From: Nemertoderma westbladi | Taxonomy: Eukaryota > Xenacoelomorpha > Nemertodermatida > Nemertodermatidae | Length of the DNA stretch: 27,922 nt | NCBI GenBank assembly: GCA_032718475.1 | Contig: JAUCBJ010002065.1 | Span: 1 to 27,922 of the forward strand | Direction of reading: 5' to 3' | Shown: piece after piece, positions 1 to 7,830 of the stretch | Layout of the letters: every line of letters starts with the position of its first letter | Position numbering within the stretch: the stretch's first letter is position 1 | The notes under the pieces: model-generated | Database searches by the model: none | Told to the model about the DNA's origin: nothing | Seen by the model: the letters and a program-made list of their open reading frames with translations, nothing else | Position numbers and translations under genes: made by a program

Positions 1-1130
1 TAACCTGAATATTGTGAAGGAAGATTAATTAAATATATTATGTATTTTTCTGCACATGTACCGGGTGTTCCAAATTGATTGCCCCCCCCCCCCCCCCCTG
101 GCCAGCCAAAACTGCCAGATGCAAATGTGGCATGTGCGTACACTCCCTCACGTTTCACCCACCCCCTTACATTAAAAAGTAATCTGAATTTCTAACAATT
201 TGTAACACAATCTGAATTTCGTTGAAAAATATCTGAGATATGGGAGTTCGAAAGACTAATTTAGCTCACACAAGTAGCTGGGCAACAATGGACTATATTA
301 CGTATATTAGTACTTTAGTTTGCTATTCATACATAAATGAAATGCTCAGGAATACATGTATAAATAATATTGGGCAGGAAAAGTGCAATATTTTTAAAAT
401 GCCGTGTTTTTTTCAAGAAAAATAAATGGATTAGGTTTTATTGTGTAAAAAAAAGTGAATAAAAAAAGTTTCTAAATAGATTTAATATTTCGTCTCAATG
501 GTCTATTATCAATTTTAGGAAAGGAGCAGGTAACTGTGGAACGTTACACTGACCAAAACAATTAGTCAATAGAACACTGTTTTATTTTTGGGAGTAATAA
601 GCTGTCATTTGGGTCGAAAGTTCCCGGACTCTATCTGCACAAGCTACAACATCTAAAAAACATAATTTTCAAAGTTACTACATAGCTCTGGCTATTCCAC
701 GGCGAAATTAAGATTATGTTACATATTTGAATTGCATGGACAGGACAGTTTTCCGTCGCTACCAATCAACCACTATTAGGTTGAAGATTTGGGTACTGTA
801 ACTGGTAAATAACGCTCGCAGACCACTGTTGTATTTGTGCCCTTTCGATGCTACAAAATACAGTATATCATATCAATATCATATGTACTGTTGTAATAAA
901 AATTAATTGTCGAATTGATTAATCTTCTAATTTATTATATGTATGTACGGTATAATATGTATTATTTGTGGCGAAAGTAGTTTTGGGTTGAATATAATAT
1001 GATACCGTTACGCTTCTGATTCACTCTACTATGAATGTTCTGATGTGACCTGTAATCGAAACATTAAACAAATACCCTAATATGTTTCTTAATAAAATAC
1101 TATTGCAACAACTCTTCGTCCTGAATCAGT
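1..1130. other. Upstream non-coding region, no gene seen
   Basis: AT-rich sequence with no exon, RNA gene or promoter that I can support. It contains a run of 18 C at about 81-98. Part of a dispersed element lies at about 480-575 (listed separately). The short open frame at 240-425 has no recognisable motif and I do not treat it as a gene. The missing first exon of the CHAF1A homologue could lie here or further upstream, but I could not identify it. Confidence 0.5.
480..575 (+). repeat. Single copy of a dispersed element related to the 67-bp satellite
   Basis: The stretch carries TCGTCTCAATG, then GGAAAGGAGCAGGTAAC, then CCAAAACAATTAG. The same words recur inverted at 5162-5220 (CCTGCTCCTTTCCC followed by CATTGAGACGATAT). 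The second and third words are the core of the ~67-bp satellite unit at 15262-17457. I infer an interspersed family from which the satellite was amplified. No terminal inverted repeats or target-site duplication could be defined by eye. Confidence 0.55.
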
Positions 1131-1283
1131 GTGTGGCGAGCCACGTAAGCAGGTGAGCCTTAGTGTAGGGATATAATTAGTATAGGGCGAGCCACATGAG
1201 AACATGTGAGCTTTAGCGTAGGGATAAAATTAGTGTGTGGCGACCCACATAAGTGCAGGTGAGCTTTGTCGTAGGGATATAAT
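1131..1283. repeat. Three imperfect tandem copies of a ~51-53 bp unit
   Basis: Copies begin near 1131 (GTGTGGCGAGCCAC), 1182 (ATAGGGCGAGCCAC) and 1235 (GTGTGGCGACCCAC). Each continues with a GTGAGC(C/T)TT word and GTAGGGATA(T/A)AAT. The array directly abuts the 3' end of the neighbouring LINE remnant. No function is evident. Confidence 0.7.
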
Positions 1284-1284
1284 A

Positions 1285-2160
1285 ATAATAAACTATTATT
1301 TATATAGCGCCCAACTCTTTAAATAGATTCTAAGGCGCTCATGTCCCATTCAGATATTAAATGCTCTATTGTAGAGTTTGGTTTTTAAACCTACTTTAAA
1401 GTGTTTTATATGTGAGTAGCAGTTCTTAAGTTAAGTGGGAGGCTATTAAAAACCACTGGCACGGCGTAACCAATAGATTTGGCCCCAAAGCTTGATAGTT
1501 TGAAGGCAGGGACCTTCAGGGTCCAAAGATACTCAGTTCCTGTACAGTTGTATTTGGGCTCTAACATATCGAGTAGGCCTATATATATGTCGGAGCGAGA
1601 CCAGTTAAAGCTTTCCACGTTAAAAGGGCGATTTTATAGTCTATCCTGACCTGAATGAGATTGGAAGCCAGTGCAATTCCCGTAGCACAGGAGTTATGTG
1701 CGAACTGCATCCTTGCCTCTTTATCAGCCGAGCACATTAATTTTGTGCAATTTGAAGGCGGCTAAGGAGAGTCTGTGGGAGACCATACACCAGAAAACTA
1801 TTCATGTCAAGACTTGAAACAGCAAGCCCATTGACCAGTTTTGCGGTATTGTCTTCTGATAGGTGACCCCGTATTTGCCTAATATTTCTGAGATGATAGT
1901 TTGTGGATGATACAGTGGAGTTGACGTGTTGTCTCATACGAAGTTCACTGTCTAGTTTAACACCAAGGGTAGTAACTGTAGACCGTGCTGGAATTATTTT
2001 ACCGCCTAATTCAATCGTGAAATTCTGAGCATCGGCCTATTAATAAAATATCAGATTTCTCGTCATTTAATTGAAGAGGTAATTCATCGAGTGTGATCTT
2101 TATTTGTCCAAAGCAGTCTTTTATCGTTCAAGGGTACCTTGATCAAGTGAATCGAACACG
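1285..2160 (-). mobile_element. 3' fragment of a decayed non-LTR retrotransposon (CR1/L2-like)
   Basis: On the minus strand, fragments of the C-terminal part of a LINE reverse-transcriptase ORF appear in order. They are VTTLGVKLDSELRMRQHVN and then HLRNIRQIRGHLSEDNTAKL, LYGLP-like VYGLPQTLLSRLQ, a frameshifted RIDYKIALLTWKALTGLAP, and VVFNSLPLNLRTATHIKHF near the C-terminus. These match the consensus order of this region in CR1/L2-type elements. The element ends at about 1285 with GCGCTATATAAAT followed by ATT repeats, the common 3' tail of such families. Frameshifts and stops show it is dead, and the 5' part, including the catalytic RT core, is missing. The clade is inferred from memory of the consensus. 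Confidence 0.75.
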
Positions 2161-2319
2161 ATATATTAGTGGACCCGTCTGGTTCTTCCACTAACTCCAA
2201 TGGTTTTTTTTCACTAAAATATACTGATTAGCACCAAATGTATTTTTTTATCACCAAAAATTCAACTGTAACCTGTTCTTGTTGAATTTCGTTTATTGTT
2301 GGTTAGAATACTACTAGGA
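2161..2319. other. Spacer between the two LINE remnants with an inverted dispersed-element fragment
   Basis: AT-rich spacer. At about 2262-2309 it contains CTGTAACCTG and CGTTTATTGTTGGTTAGAA. These are the reverse complement of the core words of the 67-bp satellite unit (CAGGTTACAG and TCTAACC..AACAATAAACG). Confidence 0.5.
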
Positions 2320-2800
2320 TCGACATGCTGCATTGCAGCTGCATTATATATATATATTACATATATATTAAGAATACTGTGCTGGCTTGTCGACAAAATT
2401 TCGCCGCCACAACTCCCTATCACCCATGACATTATCTAGATCATCCGCATCTTTAAGGCCAGTGTCCTTTAAGATGCGTCTCAAGAAAGTCATTGGCTGT
2501 CCACCATGCTTATTCACTCCATGAGGCCACCAAAGCACAAAATTACGCACTGGCTGGTCCTCACGGCGAAAGCTACTACTACAACTAGGATCGGCATGCT
2601 GCATTGCAGCTGCATTTTTAAGAATGCTGTGCCAGCTTGTCGACAAAATTGCGCCGCCACAACTCCCTATCATCCATGACATTTGCTAGATCATCCGCAT
2701 CTTCAAGGCCAGTGTCCTTTAAGATGCGTCTCAACAAAGTCATGGGCTGTCCACCATGATTATTCACTCAATGACGCTGCCAAAGTACACGGCGAAAGCA
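2320..2800. repeat. Direct duplication of the LINE 3' end (two copies)
   Basis: The segment starting CTAGGATCGACATGCTGCATT at about 2316 is repeated at about 2587 (CTAGGATCGGCATGCTGCATT). Both copies run on through GCTTGTCGACAAAATT.CG, CCGCCACAACTCCCTATCA and GATGCGTCTCAA to CGGCGAAAGC. Copy 2 lacks about 25 bp present in copy 1 (about 2545-2570). The copies have diverged by scattered substitutions, so the duplication is not recent. It could be a tandem duplication or two insertions of the same family head to tail. Confidence 0.8.
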
Positions 2801-3160
2801 ATGTCCTGCAAAGCGGAGGCGATTTTGTTCTAGTGTCAAGCTTGGGGGAACCAATGAGACACCTGCAATGTTATATAGTGTCTGGTTGGAGATGTGTGCA
2901 TTGTACTTGACACAATGAACCCGGCGTAGCATTCTTGTGAATGTGCCATCCAGAGATTTGGTGTCCTCAGCATTTAGAGCCCAGCATGGACTCCCATAAA
3001 GGAACTACTGCTGCTCTAAATAATCGGACCTTAAGTTTCCGATTAATTATCGGTGACTTCCAAATCCTGGAAAGCCTATTCAAGGCTGCCCATGCCTTTC
3101 CCTTACGTATTCGAAGGTCCTCACCTGACTTCCAGATCCATGATCCCAGGTAACAGAAGT
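2371..3160 (-). pseudogene. Post-RT and C-terminal coding remnant of the LINE
   Basis: The minus strand reads DFCYLGSWIWKSGEDLRIRK, then KAWAALNRLSRIWKSPIINR, KLKVRLFRAAVVP, and after frameshifts FVLWWPHGVNKHGGQPMTFL, DTGLKDADDLDNVMGDRELW and RR. This is the usual arrangement downstream of the RT domain, ending in a tail with a D-x-D/E-x-W-R signature. The last part occurs twice because of the 3' duplication. Multiple frame changes mean it is a pseudogene. Confidence 0.75.
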
Positions 3161-3872
3161 CGTCAAAGAATCAAAGGCCTTGAAGAAGTCAACAAAGATA
3201 ACAGCCAGATGCCTGTCTTTCTTTTTTGGTACCTAACTCTTCAATTATCCTTCTAAGTGCCAAAATGGGCTCCATGGTCCCACGACCTTTACAGAACCCA
3301 TTCTGATTTCCACGGAGCAGTCTCTCAATGGGATCCCTGATGCGATTTAATATAATTCTATTGTATAGCTTGGCAGCAATCGAGATCAATGCGATTCCCG
3401 GAAAAGAACCATAGAGTGTTAGGTTGCCCTTCTTGGGAACTGGCACCAACTTATTTGTTTTCATTTCTTGTGGGACTATTGTTGTTCGGTACATGTCTAC
3501 TATGATGGGATAGATGAGTTTTAAACACTCAGGTAGTTTAAAGACCTCAGGGGGAACACCATCTACTCCACTGGCACGATTGGTCTTAATGCTCTTTGCA
3601 GCAGCCTTCACTTCTGCAAAGGAGATATCGCCAATGGGAATATCTGGGAGTACAGACTCAGACACTTTTACTTCTATAAAGTTATCAGGCAATACCCTGT
3701 CATTATTGAGGAGCTTTTCAAAGTGGGCCTTCCAACCATTGATGCGATCGTCTGGTGATTCAGCCTTAACCTTGGTGTGTGTTTGGTTGGCTTTTCCGCC
3801 CAGTAAGCAAGTTGATCGATTTCCATGCCTGGGATGATTGCCTGCTGTCGTCAGCATCATTGATGGCATCAA
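3155..3872 (-). pseudogene. Reverse transcriptase fragment of the LINE, catalytic core deleted
   Basis: An open stretch on the minus strand contains HFEKLLNNDRVLPDNF, a spacer with VDGVPPEVFK, LVPVPKKGN, IAAKLYNRIILNRI and then NQNGFCKGRGTMEPILALRR. These are the finger and early palm motifs of a LINE RT. In a shifted frame at about 3165-3205 the motif-A sequence AVIFVDFFKAFDSL follows. It then joins directly to DFCYLGSW, which normally lies beyond the FADD/YADD box. The segment with the catalytic Asp pair is therefore absent and the RT cannot be active. Confidence 0.8.
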
Positions 3873-3898
3873 CCTGTTGGTTTATTAGCTCCTGTAGA

Positions 3899-4790
3899 TT
3901 AACAAGAGTACTGCCTGTTCAAGGACCTAGATGCAGCCTTAACTGCATTCTTGGCCGCTGTAGTCTGTTTGAGTCGGGACTCTTTCTGCTGCTTATAGAG
4001 GTCATTTCGGCACTTCTGAATTTTGTTATCAGTCCAGTGGACCCTTTTTCTGTGTGAGGGTATACAGGAACTGTTTCTGCAGCTGCTAACTGCTTCTGCG
4101 ATGGCAGTATAGCCATCACAGTGATCTGCCGCCTCAGAGGCAAGAGCCTCATACCTGTTGCTCAGCTGTAGTGTGAAGCTGGATCTCACATTTGGCTGTT
4201 GCAACAGAGAGGACCAGTCCTGCCGCGGCAAGGCAGATTTCGTTGTTCTGCTAGCACGCAGACTAAGTCTTACCTTGGCCACAATAAGGCGGTGATCACT
4301 GGAGAAGGGTCGAAGTGTAAATGCATTACAGTCTTGTATATAGCTCCTGTATTTCATACGAAACAGAATATTGTCTATCTGGGACTTGTGACCACTGGGT
4401 CCACTATGAGTCCATAGCTTTCCAGTTTGCTTCTTGAACTGGGTTCCAGTCGAAAACAATCCATTTCCAGAGATAAAATCCTGAAGATGGGCGGAATTTC
4501 GGTTAGCACTATTGCTATAGACTCAGGGCGATGTAGGTGATTGATGCAGACTTGCATTAAAATCTCCCAGGAATGTTAAGAATGCATGCTGATCCACTCC
4601 ATCAGTAGCTGCTTGTAGATTGTGGTAGAAATTTTCCACCTCCTCTACAGGGGCAACACTAGTTGGAGAGTAGCACACAATCAGAACCACCTTAGGAAAC
4701 TTCTTAGCCAGTCTTCCAGAACATGAGAAGTGGCAACGGATGATGCGGTTAGAGATTTGGTCTATTTTGTCCAATGCTGCATGTGCAGTT
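3899..4790 (-). pseudogene. Endonuclease (APE-type) fragment of the LINE
   Basis: Minus strand, in order: an N-terminal piece with YSPTSVAPVEEVENFYHNLQ and FLTFLGDFNAS, a frameshift, then LWTHSGPSGHKSQIDNILFR and PFSSDHRLIVAKVRLSLR. GDFNA and SDH are catalytic-site motifs of APE-like LINE endonucleases, and the T-x-x-S-P-x-G-x-x-x-QID spacing is typical. The beginning of the endonuclease is missing, so the element is 5' truncated at about 4830. At least one frameshift near 4530 breaks it. Confidence 0.75.
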
Positions 4791-4840
4791 GGAACGGCGA
4801 AAATGAGACACCTCCAATGTTATAATTAGAATAACGTGCC

Positions 4841-4905
4841 AGTGTAACCTGCCCCTTTCCCATTAGTTAGTGATAATGAATACATTTTATTGATGATTCA
4901 TACGG
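4841..4905 (-). repeat. Inverted fragment of the dispersed element
   Basis: GTGTAACCTGCCCCTTTCCC is the reverse complement of the GGGAAAGGGGCAGGTTACA word of the ~67-bp satellite. It adjoins the 5' end of the LINE remnant. Confidence 0.5.
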
Positions 4906-5035
4906 TATGTGATTTTCCTGTTAAAATTTAGTGAAAATGTTTTATTTTAGATGACTGATAATGTAAATGTACCACTGCCAGTCCAGTCCGAACTTCATTT
5001 TGCGTAAAATTAATTATATTGATATAATATTTCAG

Positions 5036-5141
5036 GACGGAAACCATTCAAGGCGCTGGATGTAAATGATTCAACGAAATTATCTAAGTCAACGTCGGTA
5101 TCAGAACAACGAAGGCATGTTACATTACTAGACACATTCGT
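5036..5141 (+). CDS. CHAF1A: CHAF1A homologue, N-terminal exon (PIP1-like region)
   Basis: This exon lies between the acceptor ATATTTCAG and the donor GT|GTGAGT. In the only open phase the first two bases complete a codon begun in an unseen upstream exon. The rest reads RKPFKALDVNDSTKLSKSTS and then VSEQRRHVTLLDTF, leaving two bases that join the next exon as Val. The beginning resembles the PFKRLNL segment at the N-terminus of vertebrate CHAF1A, part of its first PCNA-interaction region. That is a weak but positionally sensible match. It is read as an exon because its exit phase (2) fits the next exon exactly. An ATG at 4951 after TTTATTTTAG opens a short frame, but its exit phase does not fit and the intervening intron would be only 33 bp. 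Confidence 0.65.
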
Positions 5142-5161
5142 GTGAGTTGTTAAACGTGTTA

Positions 5162-5220
5162 CTGTAACCTGCTCCTTTCCCTTAATTAGTAATTAACATT
5201 GAGACGATATATTAATTCGC
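5162..5220 (-). repeat. Inverted copy of the dispersed element inside the first intron
   Basis: The reverse complement reads ATCGTCTCAATG ... GGGAAAGGAGCAGGTTACAG, matching the copy at 480-545 over about 55 bp. It sits in the 254-bp intron between the first two recognised CHAF1A exons. A poly-C run follows at about 5241. Confidence 0.55.
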
Positions 5221-5395
5221 CGAGATGGGATTTCCGTCTATCCCCCCCCCCCCCCCTTTTTTAAGTTGGTTTTCTTCTCTACAGTACCGGTAGGTTAATT
5301 TGCATTTATTTTGTAAACTGTAAATTTGATTCAATTATTTATTAACTAATTATTGTTTGCGTAGTGGAATGGGTATGTTTTGTGTTTTTTTACAG

Positions 5396-5563
5396 CTGCC
5401 ACAAGATAAATGATGATGACGATGAAGTGACGTCATCGGAAGTGACGTCGACATCGGAGGTGATTAATATACCCAAGGAGCCATTAGATACACCCAACTC
5501 CGATAATAAATCCATCCCGTTTAGGAATTCCGCTGAATCGCAGCTTCTTTATCGCTTCTTTAG
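5396..5563 (+). CDS. CHAF1A: CHAF1A homologue, second recognised exon (acidic linker)
   Basis: The acceptor is TTTTTTTACAG and the donor TTTAG|GTAAAT. It enters with one base completing Val and leaves with two bases. It encodes CHKINDDDDEVTSSEVTSTS, a Ser/Thr-rich stretch with NIPKEPLDTPNSDNKS, and ends SAESQLLYRFFR. The linker has no domain I recognise and looks disordered. The final LLYRFF resembles a PIP-box core (L-x-x-F-F with Ser instead of Gln at position 1). That reading is speculative. Phase continuity with the flanking exons is the main evidence for this exon. Confidence 0.75.
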
Positions 5564-5673
5564 GTAAATATTTACCCGCAGCCCGGCATGTATATCATGT
5601 TTCATAAAGTATCACTTTATAATGGAGTTGAATCAAGTTATTTCATTAACTAACTATAACATTTATTTCTTAG

Positions 5674-6790
5674 AAGTCACCAGGAGTCAACTGTAACAAC
5701 TACCCAAACCGAACCCAATTCCGCCCACTGTAAGGCCGATACCCCTACTGGCCCGCCCAATTCCGCCCACTGTAAGGCCGATACCCCTACTGGCCCGCCC
5801 AATTCCGCCCACTGTAAGGCCGATACCCCTACTGGCCCGCCCAATTCCGCCCACTGTAAGGCCGATACCCCTACTGGCCCGCCCAATTCCGCCCACTGTA
5901 AGGCCGATACCCCTACTGGCCCGCCCAATTCCGCCCACTGTAAGGCCGATACCCCTACTGGCCCGCCCAATTCCGCCCACTGTAAGGCCGATACCCCTAC
6001 TGGCCCGCCCAATTCCGCCCACTGTAAGGCCGATACCCCTACTGGCCCGCCTAATTCCGCCCACTGTAAGGCCGATACCCCTACTGGCCCGCCCAATTCC
6101 GCCCACTGTAAGGCCGATACCCCTACTGGCCCGCCCAATTCCACCCACTGTAAGGCCGATACCCCTACTGGCCCGCCCAATTCCGCCCACTGTAAGGCCG
6201 ATACCCCTACTGGCCCGCCCAATTCCGCCCACTGTAAGGCCGATACCCCTACTGGCCCGCCCAATTCCGCCCACTGTAAGGCCGATACCCCTACTGGCCC
6301 GCCCAATTCCGCCCACTGTAAGGCCGATACCCCTACTGGCCCGCCCAATTCCGCCCACTGTAAGGCCGATACCCCTACTGGCCCGCCCAATTCCGCCCAC
6401 TGTAAGGCCGATACCCCTACTGGCCCGCCCAATTCCGCCCACTGTAAGGCCGATACCCCTACTGGCCCGCCTAATTCCGCCCACTGTAAGGCCGATACCC
6501 CTACTGGCCCGCCCAATTCCGCCCACTGTAAGGCCGATACCCCTACTGGCCCGCCCAATTCCACCCACTGTAAGGCCGATACCCCTACTGGCCCGCCCAA
6601 TTCCACCCACTGTAAGGCCGATACCCCTACTGGCCCGCCCAATTCCACCCACTGTAAGGCCCCACAACCTAGTACACCAAACCGAAACTTTGTTGATGAA
6701 ATTATTCTAAGTGACGGTGGAGATGTGGATGTGGCTACTATTGACGATGTTGGCTGTGGAGTTATTACCGATAAACCTTGTCCGCTTAAG
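5674..6790 (+). CDS. CHAF1A: CHAF1A homologue, large repeat-bearing exon
   Basis: The acceptor is ATTTATTTCTTAG and the donor CTTAAG|GTTAGTG. The entering base completes AGA, then SHQESTVTTTQTEP leads into 22 full plus one half copy of a 14-residue unit, NSAHCKADTPTGPP. The exon then returns to unique sequence, APQPSTPNRNFVDEIILSDG and GDVDVATIDDVGCGVITDKP CPLK. It spans 372 complete codons with no stop or frameshift through 944 bp of repeat. The splice phase from the preceding exon selects this frame. IILSD flanked by acidic residues resembles a SUMO-interacting motif; vertebrate CHAF1A has one (IIDLTED) in its N-terminal half. The repeat looks disordered, with one His-Cys pair and one Asp-Thr-Pro per unit. 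I know of no equivalent in other CHAF1A proteins. The opposite strand is also open for 393 codons, which I regard as a shadow. Confidence 0.85.
5717..6661 (+). repeat. Coding minisatellite, 42-bp unit x 22.5
   Basis: Twenty-two complete 42-bp units run from 5717 to 6640 and a 21-bp half unit follows. Units begin AATTCCGCCCACTGTAAGGC and end ACTGGCCCGCCC. Variation is minimal: CCC to CCT (silent) at 6052 and 6472, and GCC to ACC (Ala to Thr) at 6143, 6563 and in the last units. No indels are seen. The paired variants are exactly 420 bp apart, which shows that a ten-unit block was duplicated within the array. Confidence 0.95.
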
Positions 6791-7034
6791 GTTAGTGCGC
6801 AATTTACCTGTATAATGCTGTAATACAAGCAATTACTGATGTAAAATTTTGCCGACATAAATGCAGTTTTACCCGGCTGTAAAACTCGTCATAGTAACCG
6901 TGGCAATGTGTATTTTGGAATTACATTGATATAGCGTGAGTACACACACGCGATGGTACATTAACAAAATTACTTATCTTGGCATCACGTGTCCTTCCTG
7001 GAGTCCCACATGTTACCCTCACTATACAAACTTA
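6791..7034. other. Start of the long CHAF1A intron
   Basis: Intronic sequence after the donor at 6791. Nothing is recognised before the 22-bp array. The intron runs to 18047 (about 11.3 kb) and carries four large satellites. The exons on either side are both phase 0, so no intervening exon is needed, but a small one cannot be excluded. Confidence 0.5.
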
Positions 7035-7722
7035 TTGTCCCTCACTGTCCCACCTTGTGCCCCTCACTGTCCCACCTTGTGTCCCTCACTGTCCCACCTT
7101 GTGTCCCTCACTGTCCCTCCTTGTGCCCCTCACTGTCCCACCTTGTGTCCCTCACTGCCCCACCTTGTGTCCCTCTCTGTCCCTCACTGTCACACCTTAT
7201 GTCCCTCACTGCCCCACCTTGTGTCCCTCACTGCCCCACCCTTGTATCCCTCACTGTCCCACCTTGTGTCCCTCACTGTCCCACCTTGTGCCCCTCACTA
7301 TCCCACCTTGTGCCCCTCACTGCCCCACCCTTGTGTCCCTCACTGTCCCACCTTGTGTCCCTCACTGCCCCACCCTTGTATCCCTCACTGTCCCACCTTG
7401 TGTCCCTCACTGTCCCACCTTGTGCCCCTCACTGCCCCACCCTTGTGTCCCTCACTGTCCCACCTTGTGTCCCTCACTGCCCCACCCTTGTATCCCTCAC
7501 TGTCCCACCTTGTGTCCCTCACTGTCCCACCTTGTGCCCCTCACTGCCCCACCCTTGTGTCCCTCACTGTCCCACCTTGTGTCCCTCACTGCCCCACCCT
7601 TGTATCCCTCACTGTCCCACCCTTGTGTCCCTCACTGTCCCACCCTTGTGTCCCTCACTGTCACACCTTGTGCCCCTCACTGTCCCACCTTGTGTCCCTA
7701 ACTTTCCCACATTGTGCCCACC
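7035..7722 (+). repeat. Pyrimidine-rich minisatellite, ~22-23 bp unit
   Basis: About 31 copies of CCCTCACTGTCCCACC followed by TTGTGTCC or TTGTGCCC. Variants add a C (CACCCTTGT) or change GTCCC to GCCCC. Frequent one-base length changes shift the frame, unlike the coding array at 5717-6661. Open frames rich in Pro, Ser and Cys across it are by-products of a stop-poor unit. It is intronic. Confidence 0.95.
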
Positions 7723-7830
7723 TCCCCCATTGCCTCCGATTCCCTCCAGTTTCGCCTGCTTTACATGCGTAAGTCGTAACAGTCGCCGTTGAGGAGTCGT
7801 TGCGCAGTGCCCAGGCTCGCATAGGCCTTA

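Larger units (their letters stand above)
2320..4830 (-). mobile_element. 5'-truncated, internally deleted non-LTR retrotransposon (RTE-like)
   Basis: Reading the minus strand from 4830 down to 2320 gives an APE-type endonuclease, the N-terminal part of a reverse transcriptase, a post-RT region and a C-terminal tail, with several frameshifts. The order and motifs (GDFNA, SDHRLI, QNGF.KGRGTMEPILALRRI, DFCYLGSW, DTGL..MGDRELWRR) are those of RTE-type LINEs. The clade assignment is a recollection of the consensus, not a search result. The element lies immediately 5' of the first recognised CHAF1A exon and in the opposite orientation. Confidence 0.8.

Noticed and set aside
4951-5002. Possible first coding exon MTDNVNVPLPVQSELHF after TTTATTTTAG
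   Set aside because: The only donor (GC|GTAAAA) exits in phase 2, which would put the next exon out of frame, and the intron would be 33 bp long.
5677-6858. Minus-strand frames of 393 and 326 codons over the 42-bp array at 5717-6661
   Set aside because: Shadows of the + strand coding exon. The + frame is fixed by splice phases on the upstream side and by unique CHAF1A-like sequence on the downstream side.
6936-7792. Three overlapping + strand frames of 240-278 codons rich in Pro/Ser/Cys
   Set aside because: By-products of the 22-23 bp satellite. All three frames are open with the same peptide words shifted by unit-length changes, which shows no selection for one frame.
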